The translations under genes and the position numbers were made by a program. From assembly GCA_946811185.2 (NCBI GenBank), contig OX328104.1, positions 12,969,918 through 13,033,917 of the forward strand: a DNA stretch of 64,000 nt. Direction: 5' to 3'. Under the pieces are notes generated by a model, which saw only the letters and a list, made by a program, of their open reading frames with translations, was not told the DNA's origin and ran no database searches. Source of the DNA: Hippopus hippopus (Eukaryota; Mollusca; Bivalvia; Cardiida; Cardiidae). Positions 1 through 10,794 of this stretch are shown piece by piece. How positions within the stretch are numbered: position 1 is the first letter of the stretch; every line of letters begins with the position of its first letter.

Positions 1-840
1 AATTATGCAATGTATATGTAATAGGGTATAAAAGTTCCTGTGCAAGAGAGAATATGAACGAGTTAGTATAATTGTGGGAAAAATCTTTAAACATTAATTT
101 TTCCAAATGATCAGTTTCTGTACATTTTGAATGAAGAATTGGGATATCAAAATGAGCCTGCCATTTGAAATTAAAAAATGAAAGGACACCTTTTTTAAAG
201 ACATTATTGCATGTGTGCAGTCCCAGTTTTGCAACATAATTCTACACAGTCAATGGAATATGAAACCAGCCTATGTAGATGATTGTTTGGCAATTTCGGG
301 TTAAAGCAGACTCATTTTATCCATCATTTTAGTTCAAATGACAGTTTTTCTGACCTTCCACTATGTCTGTTGCCAACGCATGCACATGTCACAGTAAGGC
401 CAAAAAGCAATCCTTCTGTTTTCACTGTATCTTTACATCTGCTACTAAATGATTTCACCTACCTTGTGCCCACTTAACATCATCTAGAAATGCACTCAGT
501 GTGTCCTTTCTTTTCTTAAGGGTACCTGAAATGAGGGGATATTCAAGGAGATCACAGAGATGCATGATATTTCTATCTACAAAGAAACTATCTGATTAAC
601 TTCATGAACATGTTGCTGATTCATGGTTGATCAATAAACAATAATTTTTGTGATGTATACCCCCTAACGGTAACTAATTTGTGCAATCATTTTTTCATTA
701 AAATAAAATCACAAAGACTAATAAATATCATGGCGAAAAATAAAATATTCCCATGATTTACTCTGAGCTCCATTTACTATCTACAACAGTTGATAACATT
801 ACACCATTCTTAAAAAAACAATGTAATCCACTTTGGTTAG
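1..840. other. Unassigned AT-rich sequence
   Basis: No exon, RNA gene or repeat recognised. Two open frames (64 and 86 codons) lack coding character, and the second runs into a MITE. 1014-1540 and 2298-2735 are likewise empty to my eye. Confidence 0.5.
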
Positions 841-1013
841 TTAAACCTTTTCCCAAAATCCCGGGTTTTCACAGCATTGAGAAAGAAGCCTTTTCCCACA
901 ATGTTTTCTATCCTCCCCAAAACAAATTTAAATTTTTGAGAAATTTATTCTATCATCTGCAAATGCTTCCAATTTGGACAAGCCTAAAGTATTGTCATTT
1001 GGTTTTGAGTTAA
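841..1013 (-). mobile_element. TTAA-MITE, centre deleted
   Basis: TTAA at both ends, the AATCCCGGGTTTT arm at the left and ATCTGCAAATGCTTCCAATT arm at the right. The central AAATGCTGG hairpin is missing. Confidence 0.7.
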
Positions 1014-1695
1014 ATGTCATCATATAGTAACCATTATCAGTAACTCCAAAAAGAGAAATGTCTGGAGTCGCCACATTTTGTCTTCACCCAGAACCAAATA
1101 TATATCATTTTGAAACTTTACTCAGTCTTGGACTACTATCATTGCAATGAATTTTGTCAGAATGAATTGTTTAACTGTATAAATCCTAATTATTTTTCAA
1201 AAATTAATTTAATTTCTGGAGAAGAATTTTCCACTATATTCAAGAAACTGTTTTTTGACATGTAAAAAGGTCAGCAAGTCTACCATATGGTCTAATCTGC
1301 TATTAGAGCTAAATGTGTTAACATGTGTATAAAAATGGAGTAATGGGTTAAAAACCAGTAATACTAAATTGCTACCAGAAATGAAACATAAATGAATCTC
1401 TTGAAAAGGCTGAAATGTAATATCAGTGATTCAAATGATGGTCAAGATGAATCTATTCAGAAAGGAACAAGGTGGTCATTATTGACTTGTTTTACACCAC
1501 TAAATCAATCCATTCCCTAATACAGAGGACATCTGACATATCTGCAATAGATGAGTTTTGAGAACTTTGTGGGAAAAGGAGAAATTGCTCATAACCAGCA
1601 ATTCCTCCATTTCCCACAATGTTTCCAAACCAATAAGAAGATCTAATTTGCATTTCTTCCACTTTTGATCTGTCGTCTGCAGAACCTTCTAACTC

Positions 1696-1914
1696 TTAAC
1701 CACATATCACGAGTTTTAACAACCCTGAAGAAAAAGCCTTTTGAAAACATTGAGGGAAAAGGAGAAAATGCTGGTTACCAGCATTTTCTTCTCTTCTCAC
1801 AATTTTTCCCACTCTTCCTGAAACAAATTTCAATTTTATATTCGCATCTGTTTTGTCATCTGCAAATGCTTTGAATTGAGACTAGTCTAAGATTTTGTCA
1901 TCTGGTAGAGTTAA
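1696..1914 (-). mobile_element. TTAA-MITE
   Basis: Complete copy with the GGAGAAAATGCTGGTTACCA centre and the TTTTGTCATCTGCAAATGCT arm. A degenerate centre of another copy lies at 1550-1640. Confidence 0.8.
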
Positions 1915-2086
1915 AATGGAAGAGTCTCAGAATGGTGTATCAGAGAAAAGGTTAGGCAAAGGTGTTTTTTTCTCTCTCAATCTTAGATCGGGAATTTTTA
2001 GTAAAAAAATCAGGGAAAAAAGGTATTTGGGAACATGACCCAATATGGGCTATAAATAAATCCAACATAAGGTGAAAATTTGTCAT

Positions 2087-2297
2087 TTAACTCTTTACCG
2101 AATGACACAATTTTAGAATTTTCCAAATTGAAAGCATTTCCAGATGACAATCCACCTGTGGCTCAAATGAAAGAAACTGTTTCTGTTAGGGTAGAAAACA
2201 TTATGGAAAAAGAAAATGCCCTTTTTTCCCCACAATGTTTTCAAAAGCCTTTTTCTAAAGGGTCATTAAAACTCTTGATTGTGTGGTAAAGAGTTAA
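2087..2297 (+). mobile_element. TTAA-MITE
   Basis: TTAACTCTTTACCG at the left and GTGGTAAAGAGTTAA at the right. Its 69-codon frame (LKAFPDDN...RVENIMEKENALF) is the family-wide pseudo-ORF. Confidence 0.85.
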
Positions 2298-2734
2298 TTA
2301 ATGACTACAGTATTTTGATCTAAACAAAAAACATTAAACAAAACTATAAACATCAACTTTGACCAAGATCATATGAACAAAAGGGGAGATCCCTTTCTTC
2401 AATTTTTAAATTGTCTATGCCCATGCATACCAAGTTTCAACATCTATCAATTTACCTTTTTCCAAAAGCATTCCCATACACACCTCCCCTTATGTATACT
2501 TAAAAAAAAACTGGCTTGAAAAAACATTTGTAACTAAAAATGAGGAGGAAATTCCCCAGAACTCCATAAACTCTAAACTGATTTGCATTCAAAAGTAAAA
2601 CATGATTGTGAACATTAAATGACAGATCTGTAATTTAACTCTTTACCACACAATCCCAACTTTGGCTCTAGAAAAACCACTGAAGTTTTTTTTTAAACTC
2701 TTTCCCAAACAAGAAAGCTTTGGACTCCAATCAA

Positions 2735-2838
2735 ATTGAAAGCGACTGCAGGCGATAGATTAATGCATCACAATTGATTATTCCTGTCACCAGATCATGA
2801 GTCAGACACCCTCATCACTGAGCTATCTGGGCAGGCTT
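2735..2838 (-). repeat. Possible SINE tRNA-head fragment
   Basis: Minus strand: GCCCAGATAGCTCAGTGATG looks like an A-box region followed by a poor B-box match. No SINE body is recognisable. Confidence 0.35.
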
Positions 2839-2999
2839 AGGAAAATTGAAATGCACATGGTTCAAGTTTGGTTTAGACAACCTGCTAAGTGTCAAAAGAG
2901 AAAAACTTTTGTACTGAAATAATTTACAGTCAATGACATTGATGATCTGTATTTCTTAGTGAAAAAACTTGAGTCATGTTGGTAATTAAAATATGAATA

Positions 3000-4164
3000 C
3001 AGGGTTGCATCAAGAAATGTTCAAATAGGGGGGCTGGCCCCCATCATCTTCAGAAAAAGGGGGGCACGTCTCCCCTTTCAAGTGTAAGGGGGGGGGGGAA
3101 CTAATTTCATGTTGGTTCCGATAATGTGGTAAAGGGTTAATGCATTATTTGTTTTTGTCTTTAGGAAAATAATAATGATTATATCCATCGAAAAGTTATC
3201 ATATTCTAGTCTTCTTTGTTAAGATGAATGTCTTGTAACTTCTTTTTTAACACTTGCTACAGTATAATCACTGTAAGACAAGTAGACTAATCCCCATCCT
3301 ACACTATCTATCCTACGTTGTTCACCATTTTCATTTCATAAATTCAACGAAATTTTTACCTCGGTGTTAGACTGAGATTTTAGCTTCCATCTACTGCTTA
3401 AATTTACTACCAAAGCTGAAAAGACAGTCTGAAGTGCCTCTGATCAGACGATGTCAAATAGACATTTTGTTGTGTCATGGGTTTTTGCGGTTTTTTTTGC
3501 ATAGATCTTTTTTCATGTCAATTAATTTTTTTAAAAGTATTACCGCATGATATTGCAAGAATTTATTAATAAGGGTTGTAGGTCACTTCAAAACATGTCA
3601 TTTTACCCTAGATCAGTGGATTGACAACATTATCTCGCTTTTCATTACACGCCAGCTTGTTAGGTTGTGATAAACGGTGATGTGTGGTCCGTCATATTTA
3701 ATACTCACTGTTTATGACGGAGTTATTTTCTTTCAAGAATTTTGTAACCTTAAGACATCACCTGTTGCCAGCAGATTCGCCAGTGTGTCATTTGTGGACA
3801 CATTTTTCCTAAATTGCCGCATTCAGTGATCGACAGCGTGGGCCCTGCAGTGAGGCTTTTCATCTGCATATCACAGATGACAAGCGTCTACTGATACGAT
3901 CAAAATAACCCGACAGTCTATTATTTAAGTTTACAGTTTCAAGTTTCGAATGATTATTTGGGTAACCATGCAAATTTTGTTACATTTTATCCCCCCAAGT
4001 CGTTTTTTCTCTCTTTTTCCCTGATTATGGTACGCATGATCAAGTAATTTTTGCGGACTAGTTCGTTTTAGTGCGGGAATTGGTGCGCAAACAAATTTCG
4101 TTTTCGCAGGATTTTTTATTTTGATGCGGGATTTCGGCAATCCCGCACTCTAGATGCAACCCTG
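3000..4164. mobile_element. TIR DNA element, trio member 1 (CAGGGTTGCATC ends)
   Basis: The 1,165-bp element begins CAGGGTTGCATCAAGA and its reversed end is CAGGGTTGCATCTAGA. The flanks TGAATA and TGAATG may be a 6-bp target duplication. The CAGGG start is hAT-like, but hAT uses 8 bp. The interior at 3400-3640 (CCTCTGATCAGACGATG, GTGTCATGGGTTTTTGCGG, TAGATCAGTGGATTGACAAC) matches 60800-61000 of the element at 59520. The right 120 bp are rich in GCGGGATT/AATCCCGC palindromes. No intact open frame was seen. Confidence 0.7.
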
Positions 4165-4441
4165 TGAATGTGCTTCTTTAAATTTTCAGGTGTAACAGGC
4201 AAACAAACTGACAAAAATGAATGAAACGTTAACAGAAGAACATTTATTAAACATACAAATCCCCTTTTCTTTGAAGCTATCCATCATGTTTGAAAATGTT
4301 ATGAGCTGTGATTGCTTCACTCTAAAACTAAAAATCCATTAGACAGTAAGACAGCAACTATGCACAATGTCAACACAACAAAAACCTCTCATGTCTAACT
4401 CCTTACTTTATTAATCCTTTCCCTGTTGTAGATGCCTTTTT

Positions 4442-4508
4442 TGCACATATGTCACAAACTAATATCTAAAAACATTGCACATATGTCACAAACTAATATC
4501 TAAAAACA
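4442..4508 (+). repeat. Short tandem duplication (about 34 bp, two copies)
   Basis: GCACATATGTCACAAACTAA followed by TATCTAAAAACA occurs twice in a row. Confidence 0.85.
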
Positions 4509-4827
4509 ATGTGGAAAAAGGAGCAAGTGCTCACTATGAGCATTTCCTCTTCTTTCAACTTTGAATTCCAAATATGAAAGTACACTTTGTTGCAGAAATC
4601 CATTTTTCCTGAACTTTTTTTCCTATTTTATCAGTTAAAATTGCTGAACAGGGAAAGGGTAAATGCTCCATAAATTCTAATTGGGCAAATGGACACCAAA
4701 GTTAAACACATAAGTTTTAAGAAGGTTTGTATAAGGGTTATATACCTCTTTACCAACAACAAAATTTTGGATTAGTCCAAATTCAAAGTATTTGCAGACG
4801 TCAATCTAAATGTGGCTGAAGTGATGC

Positions 4828-4935
4828 ATTGCTCGCGCTGCCAATCGACATTATCGACAATTGTCGATTTATTAATTCAGCTGTCGATTAATTCTTCCAA
4901 TTGTCGATAAAAATTGTCGATTAATTTATTTCCAA
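4828..4935. repeat. TGTCGAT motif array (possible hAT-type subterminal region)
   Basis: Within about 100 bp, TGTCGAT occurs four times and its complement ATCGACA twice, beginning next to CATTGCTCGCGC. The array starts where a TTAA-MITE half (4740-4827) stops, as if an element had inserted into it. Dense short motifs of this type are usual near hAT ends. No matching right end was found. Confidence 0.35.
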
Positions 4936-5401
4936 AAAAAGTCGGGTAAAATTCCCTTTACTTGCCTGGATCACGCGCTAATTTGCACCGGAAATGCGGT
5001 AATCGCTTGTTTCACACCTCGACGGACGCAACCTTAGGTAATCGACAGGTCACAGTTGGCTTGTATATTCCACAACGCGTGTCATGTTATTCTAAGCCGT
5101 TAATTGGAGAACGCGATTATTTGTTTATTTCACGTGAAATTTTGATTGACTATTTCACTCGACGCAGTGATAGAATGCCTTGGATTTCAATACCGCCAGA
5201 AACGGCGATGGCGACTACAGGAAACCAATTACATATCATAAATTCGTTTACATTGCTAACGTAAACCAGCGCTGTTTAAATGTCGGCGAACAAAAAGAAA
5301 ACAATAATTCATAATTTAATTTAATTGACATGTTGACATTATTCTTATAAATCTTGTTCTTGAACCCCTAAAATCTTATCATTCTTCACTTATACGTCAA
5401 C

Positions 5402-5464
5402 ATGGGTCGTCCTAAACGAAAACTATCGCCAATTAAAAATGATAATAAACTAAGCAAAATTTAA
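5402..5464 (+). CDS. Short basic open frame beside a TGTCGAT-rich element end
   Basis: ATG at 5402 opens a 20-codon frame, MGRPKRKLSPIKNDNK..., ending in TAA. It starts like an AT-hook or the N-terminus of some BED-finger hAT transposases. It lies 480 bp from an array of TGTCGAT motifs that resembles a transposon subterminal region. It may be the first codons of a lost transposase, or chance. Confidence 0.2.
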   Translation: MGRPKRKLSPIKNDNKLSKI

Positions 5465-5741
5465 CTGCATTTACAGTATTGGATTTAGCAGTGGTACCAG
5501 TGAATAGCAGTATGAAATTTCAAATTAAATTTAAAGGTTTAGGTTGATAACCTCGTCCACTTCACTGTTTAGGTACTATCGAGTGAATGACTTTATTTAA
5601 GACATTTTATCCTCCTCATTGACCTTATTAGAAAATAATTAAGGTCAGCAGATAATAAAGGGAGGTAATTCATCATGTAATAGAAAATTTCTCCTTTACT
5701 TGTGCACATCATTTATTACAATAAAAAAAAAATGCTGTTTG

Positions 5742-6056
5742 GTAAAGAAGTAACCATTCATCAAAAGAAACTAGGACTTAAATGTCTGTGTGCTTTTATG
5801 CTAATAATGTGAGAAAAGGAGAACTATCCTTAGGAAATCGTGTAGAACAAATTTTCCTTTTCCTACAATATTTTCTACAATGTAAGATTAAAATGAAATT
5901 TTGTCTTTTGGTAAAGGAGTAACCATTCATCAAAAGAAACTAGGACCTAAAAGCCTTTATGCTTTTATGTAACTATTGTGGGAGGGAGCACTATTCCAGG
6001 AAATGGTATAGAGCAAATTCTCCTTTCCCACAATATTTTCTACAAGGTAAGATTAA
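5742..6056 (+). repeat. Local tandem duplication (about 172-bp unit)
   Basis: GTAACCATTCATCAAAAGAA and following sequence occurs at 5751 and 5923; both units end with a TTTCCYACAATATTTTCTAC MITE-like block. Two copies only. Confidence 0.75.
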
Positions 6057-6059
6057 ATA

Positions 6060-6960
6060 TATAGGACCATTTTATTATTATTATTATTGTAATGGAAATG
6101 ATTATGTGAATGAAAGTTTGAAACTATGAGTAAAAAACAAAGTTAATGCTACATGTGCATGTCTTTTCTTTTAAACCAAACTTCGCGCGCTTAATTTGTC
6201 TATTATTTTTTTCTAGAAAAAATTGTTGGCCATTATTTTACTTGGGCCAGAGCTAGCACTGGTGATGGAATTTGTTTTTGATATGCAAGAAAATGCAGTG
6301 GAATGAATGAATGAGGTTTTAAGGCTTGTCAACAACAAAGGTCATATTGGGCACAGTAACAACTATTGCAATGCTTGTAAATATTTGTCATACTGCAATG
6401 TTACAGAAAAGATGAAAATCAGGGAAAAGGAGAAAACGATGGTTACAAGCCTCTTAAACACAGTTCTGAGCTATAGAAACTTGTGTAAAAACAGTTTAAT
6501 AAGACTATCTTCTTATGTAGAAACTATTTTTAAGCCTGTTTACAGCCCAATAAAATAGGTTAGCATAGCTAAGTATATTTGACCTGAACACTGTTATTTC
6601 AATCGACCGATTGACTACCAATCAACCAGCATTGACCAGTTAAAACCTGTATCGACTGCTGGTCTGGTCAATAGTCATATTGACCAGTCGATTGCCTACC
6701 TTGTGATTGGACCCATTCACTATGAGAAAATTGCATATCCGGCCATTTCAACTTCTGTGTTTAGGCTCAGAAGGCCAACCGATTGAAATCCTAATTTCGA
6801 CCACTGCCAAGAATTTAATATTATTGGGTCAGCGCTGATTATTCATGTACATTAAGTGATTTAAAGTGCAACCAGATTTGATATCTTCAAAATCTACCAG
6901 ACCCAAAGGCAAGCTTCATATTTGTGTAATCACTCCAATACCAGATTAAAATTTTACTAC
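6060..6960. other. Unassigned sequence
   Basis: A short TTA run (6073-6090) and a CGATTGAC/GACCAG-rich patch (6600-6700) with inverted pieces, perhaps an eroded TIR element. No gene recognised. Confidence 0.4.
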
Positions 6961-6961
6961 A

Positions 6962-7190
6962 TTAACCCTTTCTCAAATGCTTGAATTTTGGACTAGATCA
7001 AACTCAAAAGTGTTTGCAAATTTAATGTATCAAAAATGATGATTTCTGTCTTTGATAGACTAGCAAACATTGAGGGAAAAGGAGAAAATGCTTCGAACAT
7101 TGTGGGAAAAGGAGAAAATGCTGGTTCTCCTTTCCCACAATGTTTTCAATAGGCCTCTTCCATGGGGTCATAAAAACCTGGGATTGTTAA
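6962..7190 (+). mobile_element. TTAA-MITE with duplicated centre
   Basis: The block ACATTGNGGGAAAAGGAGAA occurs twice in tandem (7068 and 7097). The right TIR is shortened to GGGATTGTTAA. It ends 8 bp from the stop codon of the minus-strand exon 7199-7334. Confidence 0.75.
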
Positions 7191-7198
7191 ATAACCTA

Positions 7199-7334
7199 CT
7201 ATGCGTCATCACTTCGGCAGTAGACAGTTACTGTGCCATCCTCATCCCATTCAATCACCTTTACAGGCCATTTCATCTTGTTGGGAAGACCTGGAAGGCT
7301 TGTCCAAAACAGCTCTGGCTCAACCATGATTTCC
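7199..7334 (-). CDS. Terminal exon of the unidentified protein
   Basis: The acceptor TTGTTATTTTAG is followed by one base that completes a Trp codon from the previous exon (TG|G). The exon then reads EIMVEPELFWTSLPGLPNKM and KWPVKVIEWDEDGTVTVYC, ending RSDDA and TAG, with a second TAG directly after. The codons look like real coding sequence (many GAN/AAN and mixed third positions) against an AT-rich intron with a short tandem duplication at 7371-7443. The WPVKVIEWDEDGTVTV stretch recalls a small beta-barrel such as Tudor or PWWP, but I cannot assign it. A TTAA-MITE ends 8 bp past the stop, so the 3' UTR must run into the repeat, or the gene was shortened by it. Confidence 0.55.
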
Positions 7335-7699
7335 CTAAAATAACAAGATATATGTTCTTTAAGTTTTTACACTGCCAAACATTATGGTTTGTATAAAGTT
7401 TTGCCTCTACACTGCCAAACATACTGGTGTATAAAGTTTTGCCATTACTGACACACGTTAAATAACCCTATGCTCCATAGACACTTTCTGTTTATTTCAA
7501 TTTTGAGTTGAAATATACAGCAACTCAATTCCTTTCCAAAAATACTGTATCAATTTTTGTCTGATAGAGGAAAAACACTAGCAAGAAGCATTTTCTCATG
7601 ATGACCTATTGCTTCCTTTGCAGTGTGTGCGATCACGTATAAATGTATGTGATTCACGTGTAAAATAGAAAAATCACGTACAGTTTTTCTCTGTTATAC

Positions 7700-9230
7700 C
7701 TATCAGAACATACAAAAAACTCGCCCTAAAAACAGTGAAATTTGTAGAACTTTGTAATTTCGGGGATCTGCAGCGAAATATTTATAGCCATTCACTCTTG
7801 TCTAGGGTTTTCCAGTTCCAAATACAGATGCTTAACCAGAACGTTCTGAGGTTATCTTATAACATACATGTTATTTTCTTTGTGTCCAAAATGTTGCAGC
7901 GGTGTTTTGATCGGTTTGCCGTCTTTTAACATTTTTGTCGCAAGGATTGTAAAATAAAGCATTAACATGGTGGTTTGTTTTAGCAGACGCATTTTGGCTG
8001 CAATTTTAATCATTTGCTCATGTCAGCAAAACGATGGTTCAGTTTAAATTAGCTTTGTTCTATACAATGACAAATGAAATAGCTGCAGATCGACAACTAT
8101 CTTCAGCTAGTCTAACGCCGAAGGGACCGAAATGAGGGGAAAAAAATTCCAGTCAAACACTGTAATCCAGTTTGACAGATTTTGTACAGAAATTGGACCA
8201 TTTCCACGATATTCCACTTATGTTTTAGCAAACATTAGATTTAATTTTGCCAGAAATATTCTTGCATGGTTTGAGGAAAGGTTCCCAAAATGTTTGAAGA
8301 GCTCATAACTGTGTACATGTATTTATAAAAACTTGTTTGTGCACATCGCATGAAAACAGTTTATCTTTTAATGGGCTGTCGTTAAAAGTGATATTAAAGT
8401 GAAATTAAGTAGTTTAGATCTGAACCCCTATCTTTGTGTACCCCCAATTGCTGATACTATAGGGTACAAAAACCTCAAGCTAGAAAAAGCACAGCACAAT
8501 CTGCTTTGCCACTATGTTTTCCAAAGTCAACTGGAATAGGGTTAAAGTAGTATTGTACTTAAAAAAAGCAGGTGGGGTGGGAGTGATAAAATTCACAGCA
8601 TATTTTAATGTGAGTAGGAGTTAACAAATAAATAAATTCATATGAAATAACTGTACATGTGTAGTTAATTGCTCACATTATATATATTACATATCCAGAA
8701 TGACCAAAGGCTTCTGCTCTTGTGATTTCAAAGGTCCTTGGAAGCTCCTGAGATTTAGCTGTTCTAATACCATCAAAACCCTCTTAAACGTCATAATGAC
8801 ATACAGTTTCAGCATTTAAGTTAAAAAATCCTTCATTATGATAAAAAATACAATAAGCTTAGCCAAGAAAGTTAAAAATTCTTTAACTCCCATGTTATTT
8901 TTGTCCTCATTTATGTTGGTTTTTTGTACAAAGGACCTGATCAGATTATATCAGTTATGTAGTTGGAAATACAACCAGCATGAGAAAAAAGGAAGTTTTT
9001 GCTATTTGATACTTGATTCTTTGATGTTTTCTTCCCCATCAGAGACAAAAATAATCAATTTAGCGGCATTTATCTTGTCGTCTGCAAATACTTTCAATTT
9101 GGACCAGCCTAAAATTTTGCTGTTTGGTAAAGAGTTAAATTTCCTCCTCAGATTTAGAAAAATGACTTGGTATATCCTTAAAAATATGGAATTCCATTAC
9201 AATACGGAAAACTTTTACCCATATTTTTAC
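7700..9230. mobile_element. Relic DNA element, trio member 2
   Basis: Four blocks match the element at 59520-62223. Block A (7705-8140) and block B (8150-8510) match on the opposite strand. Block C (8735-8990, starting GGAAGCTCCTGAGATTTAGC) and block D (9141-9228, ending ATACGGAAAACTTTTACCC) match on the same strand. Half a TTAA-MITE sits between C and D (about 9020-9139). Block B can be read as FQSNTVIQFDRF, GPFPRYSTYVLANIRFNF and AWFEERFPKCLKSS, which looks like decayed coding sequence. A clean left terminus was not found. The element lies in the intron before the exon at 7199-7334. Confidence 0.55.
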
Positions 9231-9239
9231 TGTATTTGA

Positions 9240-9777
9240 TACGTGAATTTTGATTTCATAGCATGATTTAGGCAGGAATTTGCAAGAGTGGGAATACTGG
9301 ATGTGGTTTAGCTGATAGTCTAAAAGTTTTTTTCACATTGCAGTTCTAGTAAAATAATCACCATTTTCATCTTTTCATTTTATTAAGATTCATTTCGTCA
9401 CATTAACTGTGACATCTTAGATACTTATTTATGATATAGATCCACTAGTCGTTTGAAAGTAATTTAAACTCAAACTTTTAAACAAAATGCACCCCACTCA
9501 TTATGAATAGGTACAGCACTCCTAAACTGTTGACACTGGAGAACCAGTATTTCTACAAGTACGGATTGAATCCATGATCCCTGGTTTTCAACTTTGCAAG
9601 ACATAAGAGAATGTGGATTGGTACCACTCCAATACATGTTTCCCACTTTTGACATAAACATTACGGACTGACAATGACTCACCTTACAGGGATAATTCTT
9701 TAAACAATCAAATTTTTTCTACCGTCTTTTTAATTTATGAATCATCTTTACAAACATTCTGGTTTCTTCTATTTTAC
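9240..9777. other. Intron sequence of the unidentified minus-strand gene
   Basis: No exon was recognised. A 70-codon minus frame (9470-9682) ends in sequence that might be a worn SINE, but the boxes are poor. Confidence 0.4.
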
Positions 9778-10107
9778 CACCAATCAAAACACACATAATA
9801 TTCAATGTCTTTACTTTCGCATTTTTCCACAATTGCTTCAGCATCATCAAGTGAAAAAAATTTAAAACCTGTATGTATCACTCCATTTAATTCTTCTACA
9901 ATCAAATGACAAAACGTTGAGCCTAAAAGCATTTCTGCCAAAAGAGTTCGAAATGAATGCGAATTTGATACAAAAATCGTGCACATTTTCATTGGGATAC
10001 TTTTTTATCTTCTGGAATCTTCCGTTCTCTGCCTACTCGATGTCCAAGTTGTAACGTTTGCGCATTGCTGTAACTCTGGCGAAAGATGAAAGGACCAAAA
10101 GTATTAT
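9778..10107 (-). CDS. Second exon of the unidentified protein, with a one-base frame break
   Basis: The acceptor ...TTTTACTCAAG opens phase 2 bases that complete the codon left by the 10343-10421 exon. The first part reads DNTFGPFIFRQSYSNAQT and then LGHRVGRERKIPEDKK. At a run of six T on the plus strand (10001-10006) the frame shifts: one more base would continue as MKMCTIFVSNSH, then LNGVIHTGFKFFSLDDAEA and DIEYYVCFDWW. The exon closes at TTGGTG|GTAAAA in phase 2, exactly what the 7199-7334 exon needs. The break may be a homopolymer sequencing error, a real frameshift in a decayed gene, or an unmodelled intron. No signature motif of a family I know is visible; the fold of SLDDAEAIVEKCESKDIEYYV looks alpha/beta. 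Confidence 0.45.
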
Positions 10108-10342
10108 CTTGAGTAAAATGACAGCAACAATCACAATGTATTTCCCAAAATAATGTTAAAATGAGTGTTTATCTGGACCCCCCCTTTCAGTTTCGCTCCA
10201 TTCAGTGTCGCGAAAATGTATTACATTTTCAATAAAACGTTTTCGTTAAAGCCAGGACCGGATAGACGATAAAGCAATAAATGTCCCATAGGTTTGGGAA
10301 AAAGATTTGACCCATATGAAATCAAATAATTAAGTGACTTAC

Positions 10343-10421
10343 CTAATAAAGGCTTTACGTGTCTATTTAGACTGTACGTCCGAGATCGTGTTAGAAAAAG
10401 GCGGTAACAGGATGGCGGCAT
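10343..10421 (-). CDS. First coding exon of an unidentified, possibly mitochondrial protein
   Basis: On the minus strand an ATG at 10421 opens MPPSCYRLFLTRSRTYS... (26 codons plus one base). The exon ends at a near-perfect donor, TTATTAG|GTAAGT. The peptide has several Arg, Ser and Leu residues and no acid, which suits a mitochondrial targeting presequence (inference). The exon lies in one of the few CpG-rich, non-repetitive patches of the window. The phase-1 end fits the acceptor at 10107. The same bases read on the plus strand also begin ATGGCGGC and stay open for 134 codons; I prefer the minus model because its exon phases chain to two further exons. The promoter would lie to the right, between here and the element 3' end at 10892. 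Confidence 0.5.
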
Positions 10422-10794
10422 TTGGTTTACCTCGGGTGTTCCGGTTCAAGTTATGCAGGTACGGAATCGGCCGAGTTTTGGCAAGTGGCTATAACGGAAA
10501 TACCTGCGCGTGTTTCGATTGGCTAATCAGAAATCTCCGTTCAGAAGATAGCATTCGGATGACTTTGTTGGGTCCGTCCGTGGTTATAATCAAAGGGAAA
10601 CAACTGTCGCTTTGCCATTTCAGACATGGGATGGACAATGGACAAATACTATCCGTCGATTTATGTGACCTTTCGTCATTTGACATAAAAAAGTCCCATA
10701 AAATCCAAATATACCCACCAGAAAATGGTTGTGTGTGACTAGTCACATAAACCCAAAAAGTCACATGATGACTCAATATACCTATAAATAGTCC

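Noticed and set aside
4962..5264. 100-codon plus-strand frame
   Set aside because: Composition and residue order look random, and it follows a transposon-like motif array. No motif seen.
8838..9239. 133-codon plus-strand frame
   Set aside because: It runs through a relic element block, half a MITE and another block, so it cannot be one protein.
10334..10738. 134-codon plus-strand frame starting near ATGGCGGC, with a possible donor GTACGG after 15 codons
   Set aside because: It overlaps, on the other strand, an exon whose phase links to two further exons. Both being real first exons is unlikely, and no plus-strand downstream exon was found.
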